Assembly (NCBI GenBank): GCA_045807125.1 | Contig: JBJMHZ010000045.1 | Location: 72,681 to 136,680, forward strand | DNA: 64,000 nucleotides | Reading direction: 5' to 3' | From: JBJMHZ01 sp045807125 | Lineage (GTDB): Bacteria; Actinomycetota; Actinomycetes; JAWWOL01 | Part shown: positions 16,026 to 23,419 of the stretch, piece after piece | Position numbering within the stretch: position 1 is the stretch's first letter | How the letters are laid out: each line of letters starts with the position of its first letter | Program-made: the position numbers and the translations under genes | The notes under the pieces: generated by a model | What the model was told of the DNA's origin: nothing | The model's database searches: none | Seen by the model: only the letters and a program-made list of their open reading frames with translations

Positions 16026-16520
16026 TCAGCGCCGCTCGGTGAGGGTGAGCTCGGGGCCGCCCACGAGGCTCCCGACGAGGTTGTAGACGTAGGCCGTGAC
16101 GGTCGCGGCCGCCACGGCGACCACGGCGAGGGAGACGCTGACCACGGCCGTCCAGGTCACGACGGCGCCCAGCGGCACGACGGCGCCCGTCCGCGTTGCC
16201 CCGACGTCCTGGCTGAGCCCGCCCACCGCGTCGAGGACGCCCATCACGTCGAGCAGCGCGTAGAGGGCCGTCACGATGACGAGCGCGGCGACGACGAAGC
16301 CGAGGGCGGCGACGAGCGCCACCCGCAGCACCGACAGTGGCTCGACCCGCCGCAGCAGCAGCCGTGCGCTGCGGGCGCCGCGCTGTCGCGGCACCTCGCG
16401 GTGCGGCCCCGGCCGAGCGGCCGGTGATCCCCCTGCTCGCATGGTCCCGTCGTATCCGAAGGCCTGCCGGCCGGCCTGCGTCACCCTCACCCCTGCGTCG
16501 GCTTCTCCCGCAGGCGTCAT
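16026..16520 (-). CDS. DUF3566 membrane protein
   Basis: The 164-residue protein has two long hydrophobic helices (around LSVLRVALVAALGFVVAALV and VVSVSLAVVAVAAATVTAYVY) and the closing motif YNLVGSLVGGPELTLTE. These are the hallmarks of actinobacterial DUF3566. In many actinobacteria this gene lies next to gyrA near the origin; here it is isolated, between an FKBP lipoprotein and a diacylglycerol kinase. Function is unknown. ATG 16520 is tentative; ATG 16442 would shorten the disordered N-terminus without touching the domain. Confidence 0.85.
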   Translation of the reverse strand: MTPAGEADAGVRVTQAGRQAFGYDGTMRAGGSPAARPGPHREVPRQRGARSARLLLRRVEPLSVLRVALVAALGFVVAALVIVTALYALLDVMGVLDAVGGLSQDVGATRTGAVVPLGAVVTWTAVVSVSLAVVAVAAATVTAYVYNLVGSLVGGPELTLTERR

Positions 16521-16569
16521 CGCCGTCCCGCTGCACCGGAAACGTCGATCGCCGTGATCGTCGCGGTGC

Positions 16570-17442
16570 TCAGCGGGGGGCAAGCACCCGCAGCGCCTGC
16601 CGGCGGACGGTGAGCGTGGCCGGCAGCGGGCAGAGCGGCTCGCCGTCGGCGTGGACGGTGAACGGCCGGTCGGCCGCCACGTGCACCTCGCCGCCGCGCC
16701 GCTCGTGCACGGTTCGCTCGTCGACGTGGCCGCCCCACAGCACCTTCGGCGCGGCCATGAGGAAGCGCGCCTTCGCGATGTGGTGGGTCATGATGACGTC
16801 GAACCGGCCGTCGGCGAGATCCGCGCGGGGGGCGCAGCGCATGCCGCCGCCGTACCACTGCGAGTTGGCGACCGACACCATGTAGCCGGTGTAGTCGTAC
16901 GCCGTGCCGTCGATCGTCACGTGGAACGCGGCCGGCTCCCAGGTGGCCAGCACCCGCAGCAGGGCGTACGGGTAGACGAGCCGGCCGCGCACGATCGCCG
17001 CCTCGTTCGCGAGCCGGCTGACGTCGCCGTCGAAGCCGACGCTCGCGATGCCGACGAACGCGCGGCCGCCGGCATCGCCGAGGTCGACGCGGCGCTCGCG
17101 CCACCCCGGGAGCGCGCGCGCCGCGGCCCTCGGGTCGCGGGGCACGCCGAGCCCGCGCGCGAAGTCGTTGCCGCGGCCGCCGGGCAGCACCGCGAGCCGG
17201 CCGTCGTGCGCGGCCACCGCGCCGGCGAGCGCTCCCACGAGCCCGTCGCCGCCGAGCGCGGCGACGACGGCACCGGAGCCGGCCGCGGCGGCCGCGGCGT
17301 CGACCGCGTGCCCGAGGCTGGCGCTGCGCACGACGGTGAGGTCGGCACCGCCGGCCCGCAGCGCGTCGATGACGCCGGGCAGCGCGGCCAGCGCGCGGCC
17401 GCCGCCGGCGGCGGGGTTCACCACCACGGTGACGGCGGTCAC
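16570..17442 (-). CDS. Diacylglycerol/sphingosine kinase family lipid kinase
   Basis: The 290-residue protein shows the DAGK catalytic pattern VVVNPAAGGG at the start, ALGGDGLVGALAGAV, and LPGGRGNDFARGLGVP. The C-terminal beta sandwich includes FDGDVSRLANE and YTGYMVSVANSQWYGGGM. Such kinases phosphorylate diacylglycerol or related lipids at the membrane; YegS/BmrU-type relatives vary in substrate. GTG 17442 is chosen because GGAAGGAG lies about 8 nt upstream. It follows the propeller-protein gene on the same strand by 140 bp. Substrate remains open. Confidence 0.88.
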   Translation of the reverse strand: MTAVTVVVNPAAGGGRALAALPGVIDALRAGGADLTVVRSASLGHAVDAAAAAAGSGAVVAALGGDGLVGALAGAVAAHDGRLAVLPGGRGNDFARGLGVPRDPRAAARALPGWRERRVDLGDAGGRAFVGIASVGFDGDVSRLANEAAIVRGRLVYPYALLRVLATWEPAAFHVTIDGTAYDYTGYMVSVANSQWYGGGMRCAPRADLADGRFDVIMTHHIAKARFLMAAPKVLWGGHVDERTVHERRGGEVHVAADRPFTVHADGEPLCPLPATLTVRRQALRVLAPR

Positions 17443-17582
17443 GGCGGTCGCTCCTTCCAGCCGGCGGTCGGCAGGGGTCGGCAGGCGGCGGGCAGGCAGT
17501 CGGGCTGGCCGTCGCCGGCGGCTCCACAGTGCCGTGCCGGAGGGGCGGCGCTCCGCGCGGCGCGCCGGGCGGCCGCGACCGG

Positions 17583-18716
17583 TCAGCCGGAGCAGCTCCT
17601 GGTGAGCCCGAGCGGCAGCACGCTGCCGGCGCTGATGACCCATGCGGCGCCGGCCCGCGACACGACCGGGCCCTGGATGCCGTCCCACTCGCCGAGCAGG
17701 GCGCCGGTGCCCGGGTCGACGCACCAGAGGGTGTCGGTCCCGCCGTCGCGCACCCACACCACGCGCTGCCCCGGCCACACCACCGCGCCTGCCGACAGCC
17801 ACCTCGTCGCCGGCCCGGGCGCAGCGAGCCGGGACCGGGCGAGGTCGACATGGCGCAGCAGCGGTCCCTGGCGGAAGTCGCCGACCCACGCGTCGTTGCC
17901 GACGACGGCGATCGACGGCTTGCCGAGCGGCAGCGCGCGAGCGTCCAGCACCCGCAGCGTGCGCGGGTCGACGGCGAGGAGCGCCGAATCGGTCGCGACC
18001 AGCAAGCGGTGGCGGCGCGCGTCCACCGCGACGTCGAAGGGCACGCCGTGCGCAGCGCTCAGGCGGCGGGCCGGGCCGTCGACGCCCACCGCCCACAGCC
18101 GCTCCGCGGCGACCCACAGCCGGCCCCCGGACGCGACCGCGTCGTCGGGGTAGCCGGGCAACCGGGCAGCGGCCACCTGCTTCAGCGAGCGGGCGTCGTA
18201 CCCGCGCACCACCGTGATGGTGTCGCTGCCATCGTGCGTCGTGGACCACGTCCACACCAGCTTCGCGCCGTCGTCAACGGCGATGCCGGCCGGCTCCGGC
18301 GGCATCGGGACCTCGTTGACCTGCTCGCCCCCGACGATGCGGATGAGCCGCGGCGGGCCGACCTGGGCGGCGTAGAGCCCCTGCCGGCCGAGGCCGATCG
18401 CGGCCGGCAGGCCGGGGATGGCCGTGAGCGGGGGGCCGAGATCGCCCAGCGGGGCGATGCCGGTCGGGGGCGGCGCCGGCACGGTGGGCGCGGTCGGCGC
18501 CGTCGGTGCCGTCTGGCCGGGGGCCGGTTGGACGTCGGTGCGCGCGTCCTTCGCGGCGGTGAGGCGGGCCAGCCCGAGCAGCACCACGAGCGCGGCGACG
18601 ATGACCGACCAGCCGGAGATGGAGCGCCGGCGTCCGGGCTGCGGGCCGCCGCCGATGACGTCGACCGCCCGGTTGCCGTCCGCGTCCGGCCCGGCCGGCG
18701 CGCGCCCCTGCCCCAT
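17583..18716 (-). CDS. Membrane-anchored beta-propeller-like protein
   Basis: The 377-residue protein has a short cytoplasmic N-terminus and one transmembrane helix (SVIVAALVVLLGLARL, about 37-53). A Pro/Thr/Ala linker (APTAPTAPTVPAPPPTG) leads to an extracellular domain of repeated beta strands (GRQGLYAAQV, GRLWVAAERLWAV, GNDAWVGDF), as in NHL/WD-type propellers. Two cysteines near the end may form a disulfide. No catalytic motif is seen. ATG 18716 is preferred over ATG 18767 because GAGAG precedes it and 18767 falls inside the -10 of the divergent malic enzyme gene. Function unknown; a ligand-binding or sensor role is a guess. Confidence 0.65.
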   Translation of the reverse strand: MGQGRAPAGPDADGNRAVDVIGGGPQPGRRRSISGWSVIVAALVVLLGLARLTAAKDARTDVQPAPGQTAPTAPTAPTVPAPPPTGIAPLGDLGPPLTAIPGLPAAIGLGRQGLYAAQVGPPRLIRIVGGEQVNEVPMPPEPAGIAVDDGAKLVWTWSTTHDGSDTITVVRGYDARSLKQVAAARLPGYPDDAVASGGRLWVAAERLWAVGVDGPARRLSAAHGVPFDVAVDARRHRLLVATDSALLAVDPRTLRVLDARALPLGKPSIAVVGNDAWVGDFRQGPLLRHVDLARSRLAAPGPATRWLSAGAVVWPGQRVVWVRDGGTDTLWCVDPGTGALLGEWDGIQGPVVSRAGAAWVISAGSVLPLGLTRSCSG

Positions 18717-18764
18717 GACCGCACTCTCGTCGCCGGGCTCCGCGGTGTCCACGGAGGGTCGCTC

Positions 18765-18770
18765 CATACT
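18765..18770 (+). promoter_or_regulatory. -10 element for near-leaderless malic enzyme transcript
   Basis: CATACT ends 8 nt before ATG 18779. GGGAGG (18772-18777) is too close to the start codon to act as a normal ribosome site, so a start of transcription at or next to the ATG is likely. Confidence 0.45.
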
Positions 18771-18778
18771 CGGGAGGC

Positions 18779-20158
18779 ATGAGCCAGAGCTCCGTCGCGC
18801 CCGGCGCCTCCTACTCGGTCACCCTGCGGCTGGAGGCGCCGGCCTCGCCGCAGCTGCTGCCGACGATCGCGCAGTCGGTGAGCGCCGACGGTGGGGTGGT
18901 CGTCGGCATGGACCTCGTCGACGTGACGACGGCCGGCGCCATCGTCGACGTGACGATGCAGGCGTACGACCAGGCGCACGTCGACCGGATCGCGCGCCGG
19001 CTCGCCTCTGACGGCCTGCGGGTGCGGCGAAGCTCCGACCGCACCTTCCTCTACCACCTCGGCGGCAAGATCGAGGTCGTCCCGCGGCGCACGGTGCGCA
19101 CGCGGGACGACCTGTCGATGGCCTACACCCCTGGCGTCGGACGGATCGCGCTCGCGATCGCCGAGGAGCCCGACAGCGCGTGGCGCCTGTCGGCCAAGGG
19201 CAGCTCGGTCGCGATCGTCACCGACGGGAGCGCCGTCCTCGGCCTGGGCGACCTCGGCCCGCTGGCGGCGCTGCCGGTGATGGAGGGCAAGGCGGTCATC
19301 TTCAAGCAGTTCGGGCGGGTCAACGCCTACCCGCTCTGCCTCGACGTCGGCTCGCCCGACGAGATCGTCCAGGCGACGCTCGCGGTGGCGCCCGGCTTCG
19401 GTGGCATCAACCTGGAGGACATCGCGGCGCCGGCCTGCTTCGTGGTCGAGGCGGCGCTGCAGGAGCAGCTGGACATCCCGGTCTTCCACGACGACCAGCA
19501 CGGGACGGCCACCGTCGTCCTTGCCGGCCTGCTCAACGCGTGCCGCCTCACCGGGCGGCAGCTGGCGGACGTGCGCGCGGTCGTCGTCGGGGCAGGCGCG
19601 GCAGGCACCGCCGTCGTCCGGGCGATGCTCGACTCCGGCATCCGCGACATCGTGGCCGTCGACCGCGAGGGGCCCCTGCGGGACGAGCCGCCGTTCGAGC
19701 CGCACCACCGCCGGCTCGCCGCTTGCACCAACCCGCGTGGCGTGACGAGCCTCGAGGCGGCCCTCGTCGGTGCCGACGTGCTCATCGGCGCGGCCCGCCG
19801 GGGGTCGGTCGACCCTGCGCTGCTCGCCACGATGGCGCCGCGGCCGATCGTCTTCGCGCTCGCCAACCCGGTGCCGGAGGTCTTCGCCGAGGAGTTGCCG
19901 GAGGGCGCCGTCTTCGCGACCGGCCGCAGCGACTTCCCCAACCAGGTGAACAACTCGCTGTGCTTCCCCGGCTTCTTCCGGGGCGCGCTCGACGCCCGCG
20001 CCCGCAAGGTGACGGCGGCGATGAAGCTCGCCGCGACGAGGGCCATCGCCGACTCGGTCACCGACGAGCAGCTCGCCGTCGGCGTGATCATCCCGTCCAT
20101 GTTCGCCAGCGGCGTGCACGACCGGGTGGCGGCCGCCGTCGCCCTGGCCGCTCGCTGA
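18779..20158 (+). CDS. NAD(P)-dependent malic enzyme with N-terminal ACT domain
   Basis: The 459-residue enzyme decarboxylates malate to pyruvate. Residues 10-85 form an ACT regulatory domain (SVTLRLEAP, then DLVDVTTAGAIVDVTMQA). The malic N-domain follows (AYTPGVGRIALAI, KGSSVAIVTDGSAVLGLGD, FKQFGRVNAYPLCLDV, FHDDQHGTA), then the Rossmann domain (VVVGAGAAGTAVVRAML, FALANPVPEV). The ACT fusion is common in short actinobacterial malic enzymes and suggests allosteric control by a small ligand. The preference for NAD or NADP is not readable with confidence. It diverges from the propeller gene. Confidence 0.93.
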   Translation: MSQSSVAPGASYSVTLRLEAPASPQLLPTIAQSVSADGGVVVGMDLVDVTTAGAIVDVTMQAYDQAHVDRIARRLASDGLRVRRSSDRTFLYHLGGKIEVVPRRTVRTRDDLSMAYTPGVGRIALAIAEEPDSAWRLSAKGSSVAIVTDGSAVLGLGDLGPLAALPVMEGKAVIFKQFGRVNAYPLCLDVGSPDEIVQATLAVAPGFGGINLEDIAAPACFVVEAALQEQLDIPVFHDDQHGTATVVLAGLLNACRLTGRQLADVRAVVVGAGAAGTAVVRAMLDSGIRDIVAVDREGPLRDEPPFEPHHRRLAACTNPRGVTSLEAALVGADVLIGAARRGSVDPALLATMAPRPIVFALANPVPEVFAEELPEGAVFATGRSDFPNQVNNSLCFPGFFRGALDARARKVTAAMKLAATRAIADSVTDEQLAVGVIIPSMFASGVHDRVAAAVALAAR

Positions 20159-20197
20159 CCGGGAATCCGGCTCGGCGCGATCGCGTTGGCGGCCGGT

Positions 20198-20914
20198 GTG
20201 CTGGTAGAGATCTGGTCCGACGTCGTCTGCCCCTGGTGCTACGTCGGCAAGCGCCGCTTCGAGGCCGCGCTCGCCCGCTTCCCCCACCGCGACGAGGTCG
20301 AGGTCGTCTGGCGCGCCTTCGAGCTCGACCCGCGCGCGCCGGCCGAGCTGACCGGCGACTACGCCGGCCGGCTGGCCCGCAAGTACGGCGTCTCGCCCGA
20401 CCGGGCGGCGGCGATGGTCGACGGCATGACAGAGGCGGCCGCCCGCGACGGGCTCCGCTTCCGCTTCGACATCGCCCGCCCCGGCAACACGCTCGACGCG
20501 CACCGCGTCATCCACCTCGCGCTGGAGCGCGGCGTGCAGGACGCGGTCAAGGAGCGGCTGCTCCTGGGCTACTTCACCGAGGGCGAGCCGATCGGCGACC
20601 GGCCGACGCTGGCCCGGCTCGCCGCCGAGGCCGGTCTCGACGCCGACGAGGTGCGCACGGTCCTCGACGGCGGCGCCTACGCGGACGAGGTGCGCGCGGA
20701 CGAGGCCAGGGCAGCGGCGCACGGCATCACCGCGGTCCCGTTCTTCGTCATCGACGAGGCGCTCGGGGTCTCCGGCGCCCAGCCGGCCGACCTGCTGCTC
20801 TCGGCCCTGGAGCAGGGCTGGGCGCGGGCGAGACCGATCCGCCTCGTCGCCGGTGACGCCGCCGCCGATGGCGCCAGCGGCAGCGCCTGCGATGGCGACG
20901 CCTGCGCCGTCTGA
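20198..20914 (+). CDS. FrnE-like DsbA-family oxidoreductase
   Basis: The 238-residue protein has a thioredoxin-fold active site CPWC in IWSDVVCPWCYVGKRRF. A helical insert and the cis-proline loop HGITAVPFFVID follow, the usual plan of FrnE/2-hydroxychromene-2-carboxylate isomerase-like DsbA proteins. There is no signal peptide, so it acts in the cytoplasm. The C-terminal tail (GSACDGDACAV) carries two extra cysteines, as in other FrnE proteins, which may relay disulfides. GTG 20198 is chosen since the domain begins at once (LVEIWSDVV). A TTG 12 nt upstream is an alternative. No strong ribosome site. Confidence 0.88.
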   Translation: MLVEIWSDVVCPWCYVGKRRFEAALARFPHRDEVEVVWRAFELDPRAPAELTGDYAGRLARKYGVSPDRAAAMVDGMTEAAARDGLRFRFDIARPGNTLDAHRVIHLALERGVQDAVKERLLLGYFTEGEPIGDRPTLARLAAEAGLDADEVRTVLDGGAYADEVRADEARAAAHGITAVPFFVIDEALGVSGAQPADLLLSALEQGWARARPIRLVAGDAAADGASGSACDGDACAV

Positions 20915-21031
20915 GCGAATGCGCCGCCGAGCTGGCGATCATGACCTCCTGGCCGGCCGCGCTGCTCTATCGTTCGCAGAGACGCCCTGCCGTCGCATGC
21001 GCGACGCCCGTCTCGATCCCGAGGTCTCCCC

Positions 21032-21490
21032 GTGCCGATCCGCCGTCCGCTCGCGGCCGCTCTCGTGACCGCCGCCGCTGCCCTGATCCCGCTCGCCGCT
21101 CCCACCACGCCGGCCCTCGCCGCGTCGCCCGTCACGCTCGGGCGCATCTACTACGACTCGCCCGGCACGGACACGGGCAGCAGCACCAGCCTGAACGCCG
21201 AGTGGTTCACCGTCCGCAACACCGGCACGCGCACGGTCAACCTCGCCGGGTGGACGGTCCGCGACGCCAGTGGTCACGTCTTCCGGTTCGGCACCTTCTA
21301 CCTCAGGGCCGGTTACCGCGTGCGCGTGCACACCGGCGAGGGCACCGGCACGTCGGCCAACCGCTACTGGAACCGCGCCTGGTACGTCTGGAACAACACC
21401 GGCGACAAGGCCACGATGCGCAACGCCGGCGGGACGTACGTCGACTCCTGCGCGTGGTCCTCGAAGGGCGCCGGCTACATCGACTGCTGA
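21032..21490 (+). CDS. Secreted lamin-tail domain protein
   Basis: The 152-residue protein starts with a signal peptide (RRPLAAALVTAAAALIPLA, cleavage likely after ALAA). It then forms one lamin-tail domain: SLNAEWFTVRNTGTRTVNLAGW, VRDASGHVFRF and MRNAGGTYVDSC. Such beta-sandwich domains occur in secreted bacterial proteins and probably bind surfaces, DNA or sugars. The final cysteine pair could be a disulfide. GTG 21032 has GAGG about 8 nt upstream, and TATCGT near 20968 may be the -10. It stands alone here rather than fused to a nuclease. Confidence 0.85.
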   Translation: MPIRRPLAAALVTAAAALIPLAAPTTPALAASPVTLGRIYYDSPGTDTGSSTSLNAEWFTVRNTGTRTVNLAGWTVRDASGHVFRFGTFYLRAGYRVRVHTGEGTGTSANRYWNRAWYVWNNTGDKATMRNAGGTYVDSCAWSSKGAGYIDC

Positions 21491-21514
21491 CTGACCGCTG
21501 GGCCCGGCCCCGGT

Positions 21515-21550
21515 TACGCTGCTGGTGTGAGAGGCGCCGACGCGGCATGA
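21515..21550 (+). CDS. Leaderless 7-codon upstream ORF coupled to the phosphodiesterase gene
   Basis: TACGCT (21515-21520) lies 6 nt before GTG 21527, the leaderless geometry seen repeatedly here. The frame reads VRGADAA and ends with TGA 21548-21550, overlapping ATG 21547 of the next gene (ATGA). The next gene has no ribosome site of its own, so terminating ribosomes probably start it. The coding part is 21527-21550. This is inference from sequence geometry. Confidence 0.45.
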   Translation, partial: YAAGVRGADAA

Positions 21551-22266
21551 CCAGGCCGCTCGTCATCGCCCACCGCAGCTGCCCGCTGGACGCACCGCAG
21601 CCACAGGTCGAGAACAGCGCGGCCGGCATCCGCGCGGCGGTGGCGCTCGGCGCGGACGCCGTCGAGATCGACGTGCGGCGCTCCCGCGGCGACGGCCTCG
21701 TCACGATCCACGACCCGCTGGGCTGGCGGCTGCTGCGCTACCCGGGCTTCGTCCGGTGGGCGCCGGAGCGGTGGCTCACCGCGCGCCGGCTGCGCGGCAG
21801 CTCCGAGCTGCTCCCTGCGCTGACGACGGCTATCGCGGCGGTGCCGCCCGGCGTGCGGATCGCGGTCGACCTCAAGGTGCCGAGCGCGCTCGTCCCGGCC
21901 GTCGCGGTGCTGCGATCGGCCGGGCGGCTCGGCGACGCGATGCTGTGGTGCCGGCGGCCGGCAACGGTGCTGGCGATGGCGCAGGTCGCGCCCGGGGTGC
22001 CGACCGCGCTGCTGCGCAACACGTCCGACCGCGCGGCCACGACCCGCTACCTCGACGAGGCCGTGGCGGTGGGGGCGACGGCCGTCAGCCTGCACGAGCG
22101 CGCCGTCGATGCGGACGTGGTCGCCGCTGCGCACGGGCGCGGCCTGGTCGCGTACGCCTGGGCACTGTCGCCGCGGTCACACGCCCCGCTGCTCGACGCG
22201 GGCGTCGACGGCATCACCACCGACTGGCCGGGGCTCCTCGCCCGCGAGCTGTCCGGCCTCGGCTGA
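21547..22266 (+). CDS. Glycerophosphodiester phosphodiesterase family protein
   Basis: The 239-residue TIM-barrel protein has the family's active-site order: AHRSCPLDAP, VENSAAGIRAAVALGADAVEIDVRRS and TIHDPLGWRL. The second histidine and E-x-D metal ligands are present. HRG is replaced by HRS, and the usual ENT is ENS. DLKVP and a terminal DGITTDWP match the later strands. Enzymes of this type hydrolyse glycerophosphodiesters from lipid turnover; no signal peptide means cytoplasmic action. ATG 21547 appears to be coupled to a 7-codon upstream frame. Its last 90 bp overlap the end of the opposite-strand gene. Confidence 0.85.
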   Translation: MTRPLVIAHRSCPLDAPQPQVENSAAGIRAAVALGADAVEIDVRRSRGDGLVTIHDPLGWRLLRYPGFVRWAPERWLTARRLRGSSELLPALTTAIAAVPPGVRIAVDLKVPSALVPAVAVLRSAGRLGDAMLWCRRPATVLAMAQVAPGVPTALLRNTSDRAATTRYLDEAVAVGATAVSLHERAVDADVVAAAHGRGLVAYAWALSPRSHAPLLDAGVDGITTDWPGLLARELSGLG

Positions 22267-23124
22267 TGCGCCGGCCCGCCACCAGCGGCGCACGAGGAGG
22301 ACCCACCCGAGGTAGAGGGTGACCGCCAGCCCGGCCACGCCGATCGCCGTGTGGACGAGGAAGTCCGCGATGCCGTGATGCTCAGGCGTCGCCTTCGCGA
22401 CCCACGACGGGCCGCCCCACGTCCAGTCCAGTCGCTCGATCCCCCTGCGGGGGTTGAGCAGCCGGGCCCAGATGAACCAGGCGAAGATGCGGCAGCCACC
22501 GTAGAAGAAGTACGCGCGGTAGAGCGCGAGCATTGCTCGCTGCGACAGGTTGAACCGGCGGCGCAGCCAGCCCCACGCCGGGTCGGCCGGGACGACGGTC
22601 GAGAAGAAGTAGCTCCGGCTGAACACCCGCCACCCGCTGACGGCCAGGCACAGCCAGAGGAAGTCCCAGACGCCGCCGAGGCTCGAGTAGTAGGCGGCGG
22701 CGTCGCCGTAGCGTCCCTCCTGCGCGGCGTAGGCCCACATGCCGATCGTGTAGTGCTGCGTCGTGAAGGGGAACAGCACCATCGTCCCGACGCTGTCGAA
22801 CACGTCGGTCAGCACGTGCGCCCAGTCGCCGAGCAGCAGCCCGAGGAACCACGCCCGGCTGCCGGTGCGCCACAGGACGATCGTCGCGACGACCGCACCG
22901 AAGATCAGGGTGTGGGTGAAGCCGACGCCCGGCCAGCCGCGGTGGTACTCCCACGGGTTGCGCTGCGCGGCGAACCCGAACGAGCCGATGTGGAAGCCGT
23001 AGACCGGCAGCTTCGTCATGAGGTCGGGCAGCAGGCAGCCGAGCAGGATCGCGAGGTAGCTGACCTTGATCTTGGCGTGCTTCTGGATGAAGTAGCTCTC
23101 GAGCTCGTGGGCCGCCCAGCTCAT
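22177..23124 (-). CDS. Integral membrane protein resembling YdjM/DUF457-type metal-dependent hydrolases
   Basis: This 315-residue polytopic protein has about six hydrophobic helices. Conserved His/Asp residues near membrane edges (MSWAAHELESYFIQKH, LLPDLMTK, GFTHTLIF, GDWAHVLTDVFDS) match the pattern of the 'membrane-bound metal-dependent hydrolase' group. Activity of that group is poorly defined. ATG 23124 overlaps the stop of the small upstream gene (ATGA). The last 30 residues, hydrophilic and Glu/Arg-rich, are encoded antisense to the end of the phosphodiesterase gene, a 90-bp convergent overlap. Confidence 0.7.
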   Translation of the reverse strand: MSWAAHELESYFIQKHAKIKVSYLAILLGCLLPDLMTKLPVYGFHIGSFGFAAQRNPWEYHRGWPGVGFTHTLIFGAVVATIVLWRTGSRAWFLGLLLGDWAHVLTDVFDSVGTMVLFPFTTQHYTIGMWAYAAQEGRYGDAAAYYSSLGGVWDFLWLCLAVSGWRVFSRSYFFSTVVPADPAWGWLRRRFNLSQRAMLALYRAYFFYGGCRIFAWFIWARLLNPRRGIERLDWTWGGPSWVAKATPEHHGIADFLVHTAIGVAGLAVTLYLGWVLLVRRWWRAGASAEAGQLAGEEPRPVGGDAVDARVEQRGV

Positions 23125-23309
23125 CGCGGTCGCCGCCGGCGCAGCAGGCGCTCGACCGCGGGCGTGCCGAGCGCGACGACGGCCACGACGAAGGCCGGGC
23201 CCGAGATCCAGTTGAGGATCGGAGTGCGCAGCCAGGCACCGAGCCCGATGAGACCGGCAGCGGCGACGGCGTACATCACCAGCTCGATGCGGTCGCCCGG
23301 CCCCGTCAT
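23121..23309 (-). CDS. Small two-helix membrane protein
   Basis: The 62-residue protein has two hydrophobic helices (IELVMYAVAAAGLIGLGAWL and ISGPAFVVAVVALGTPAV) and an Arg-rich end (LLRRRRPR). ATG 23309 is fixed by GAGGGAG 6 nt upstream. The stop overlaps the start of the larger membrane protein gene, so the two are made together and may form one complex. No domain name recognised. Confidence 0.7.
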   Translation of the reverse strand: MTGPGDRIELVMYAVAAAGLIGLGAWLRTPILNWISGPAFVVAVVALGTPAVERLLRRRRPR

Positions 23310-23419
23310 GCGCGCTCCCTCGTGCCGTGCCTCGCCCGTCGCTGCCCCGCACGACAAGGCGCCGTCACCCTACCTCCGACGCGGCGCCGGGACCGGCGGC
23401 GCGCGCGGCGGCGACCCGG

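Noticed and set aside
18717..18767. Upstream ATG 18767 as start of the propeller protein
   Set aside because: It overlaps the -10 of the divergent malic enzyme gene and lacks a ribosome site; ATG 18716 is better placed.
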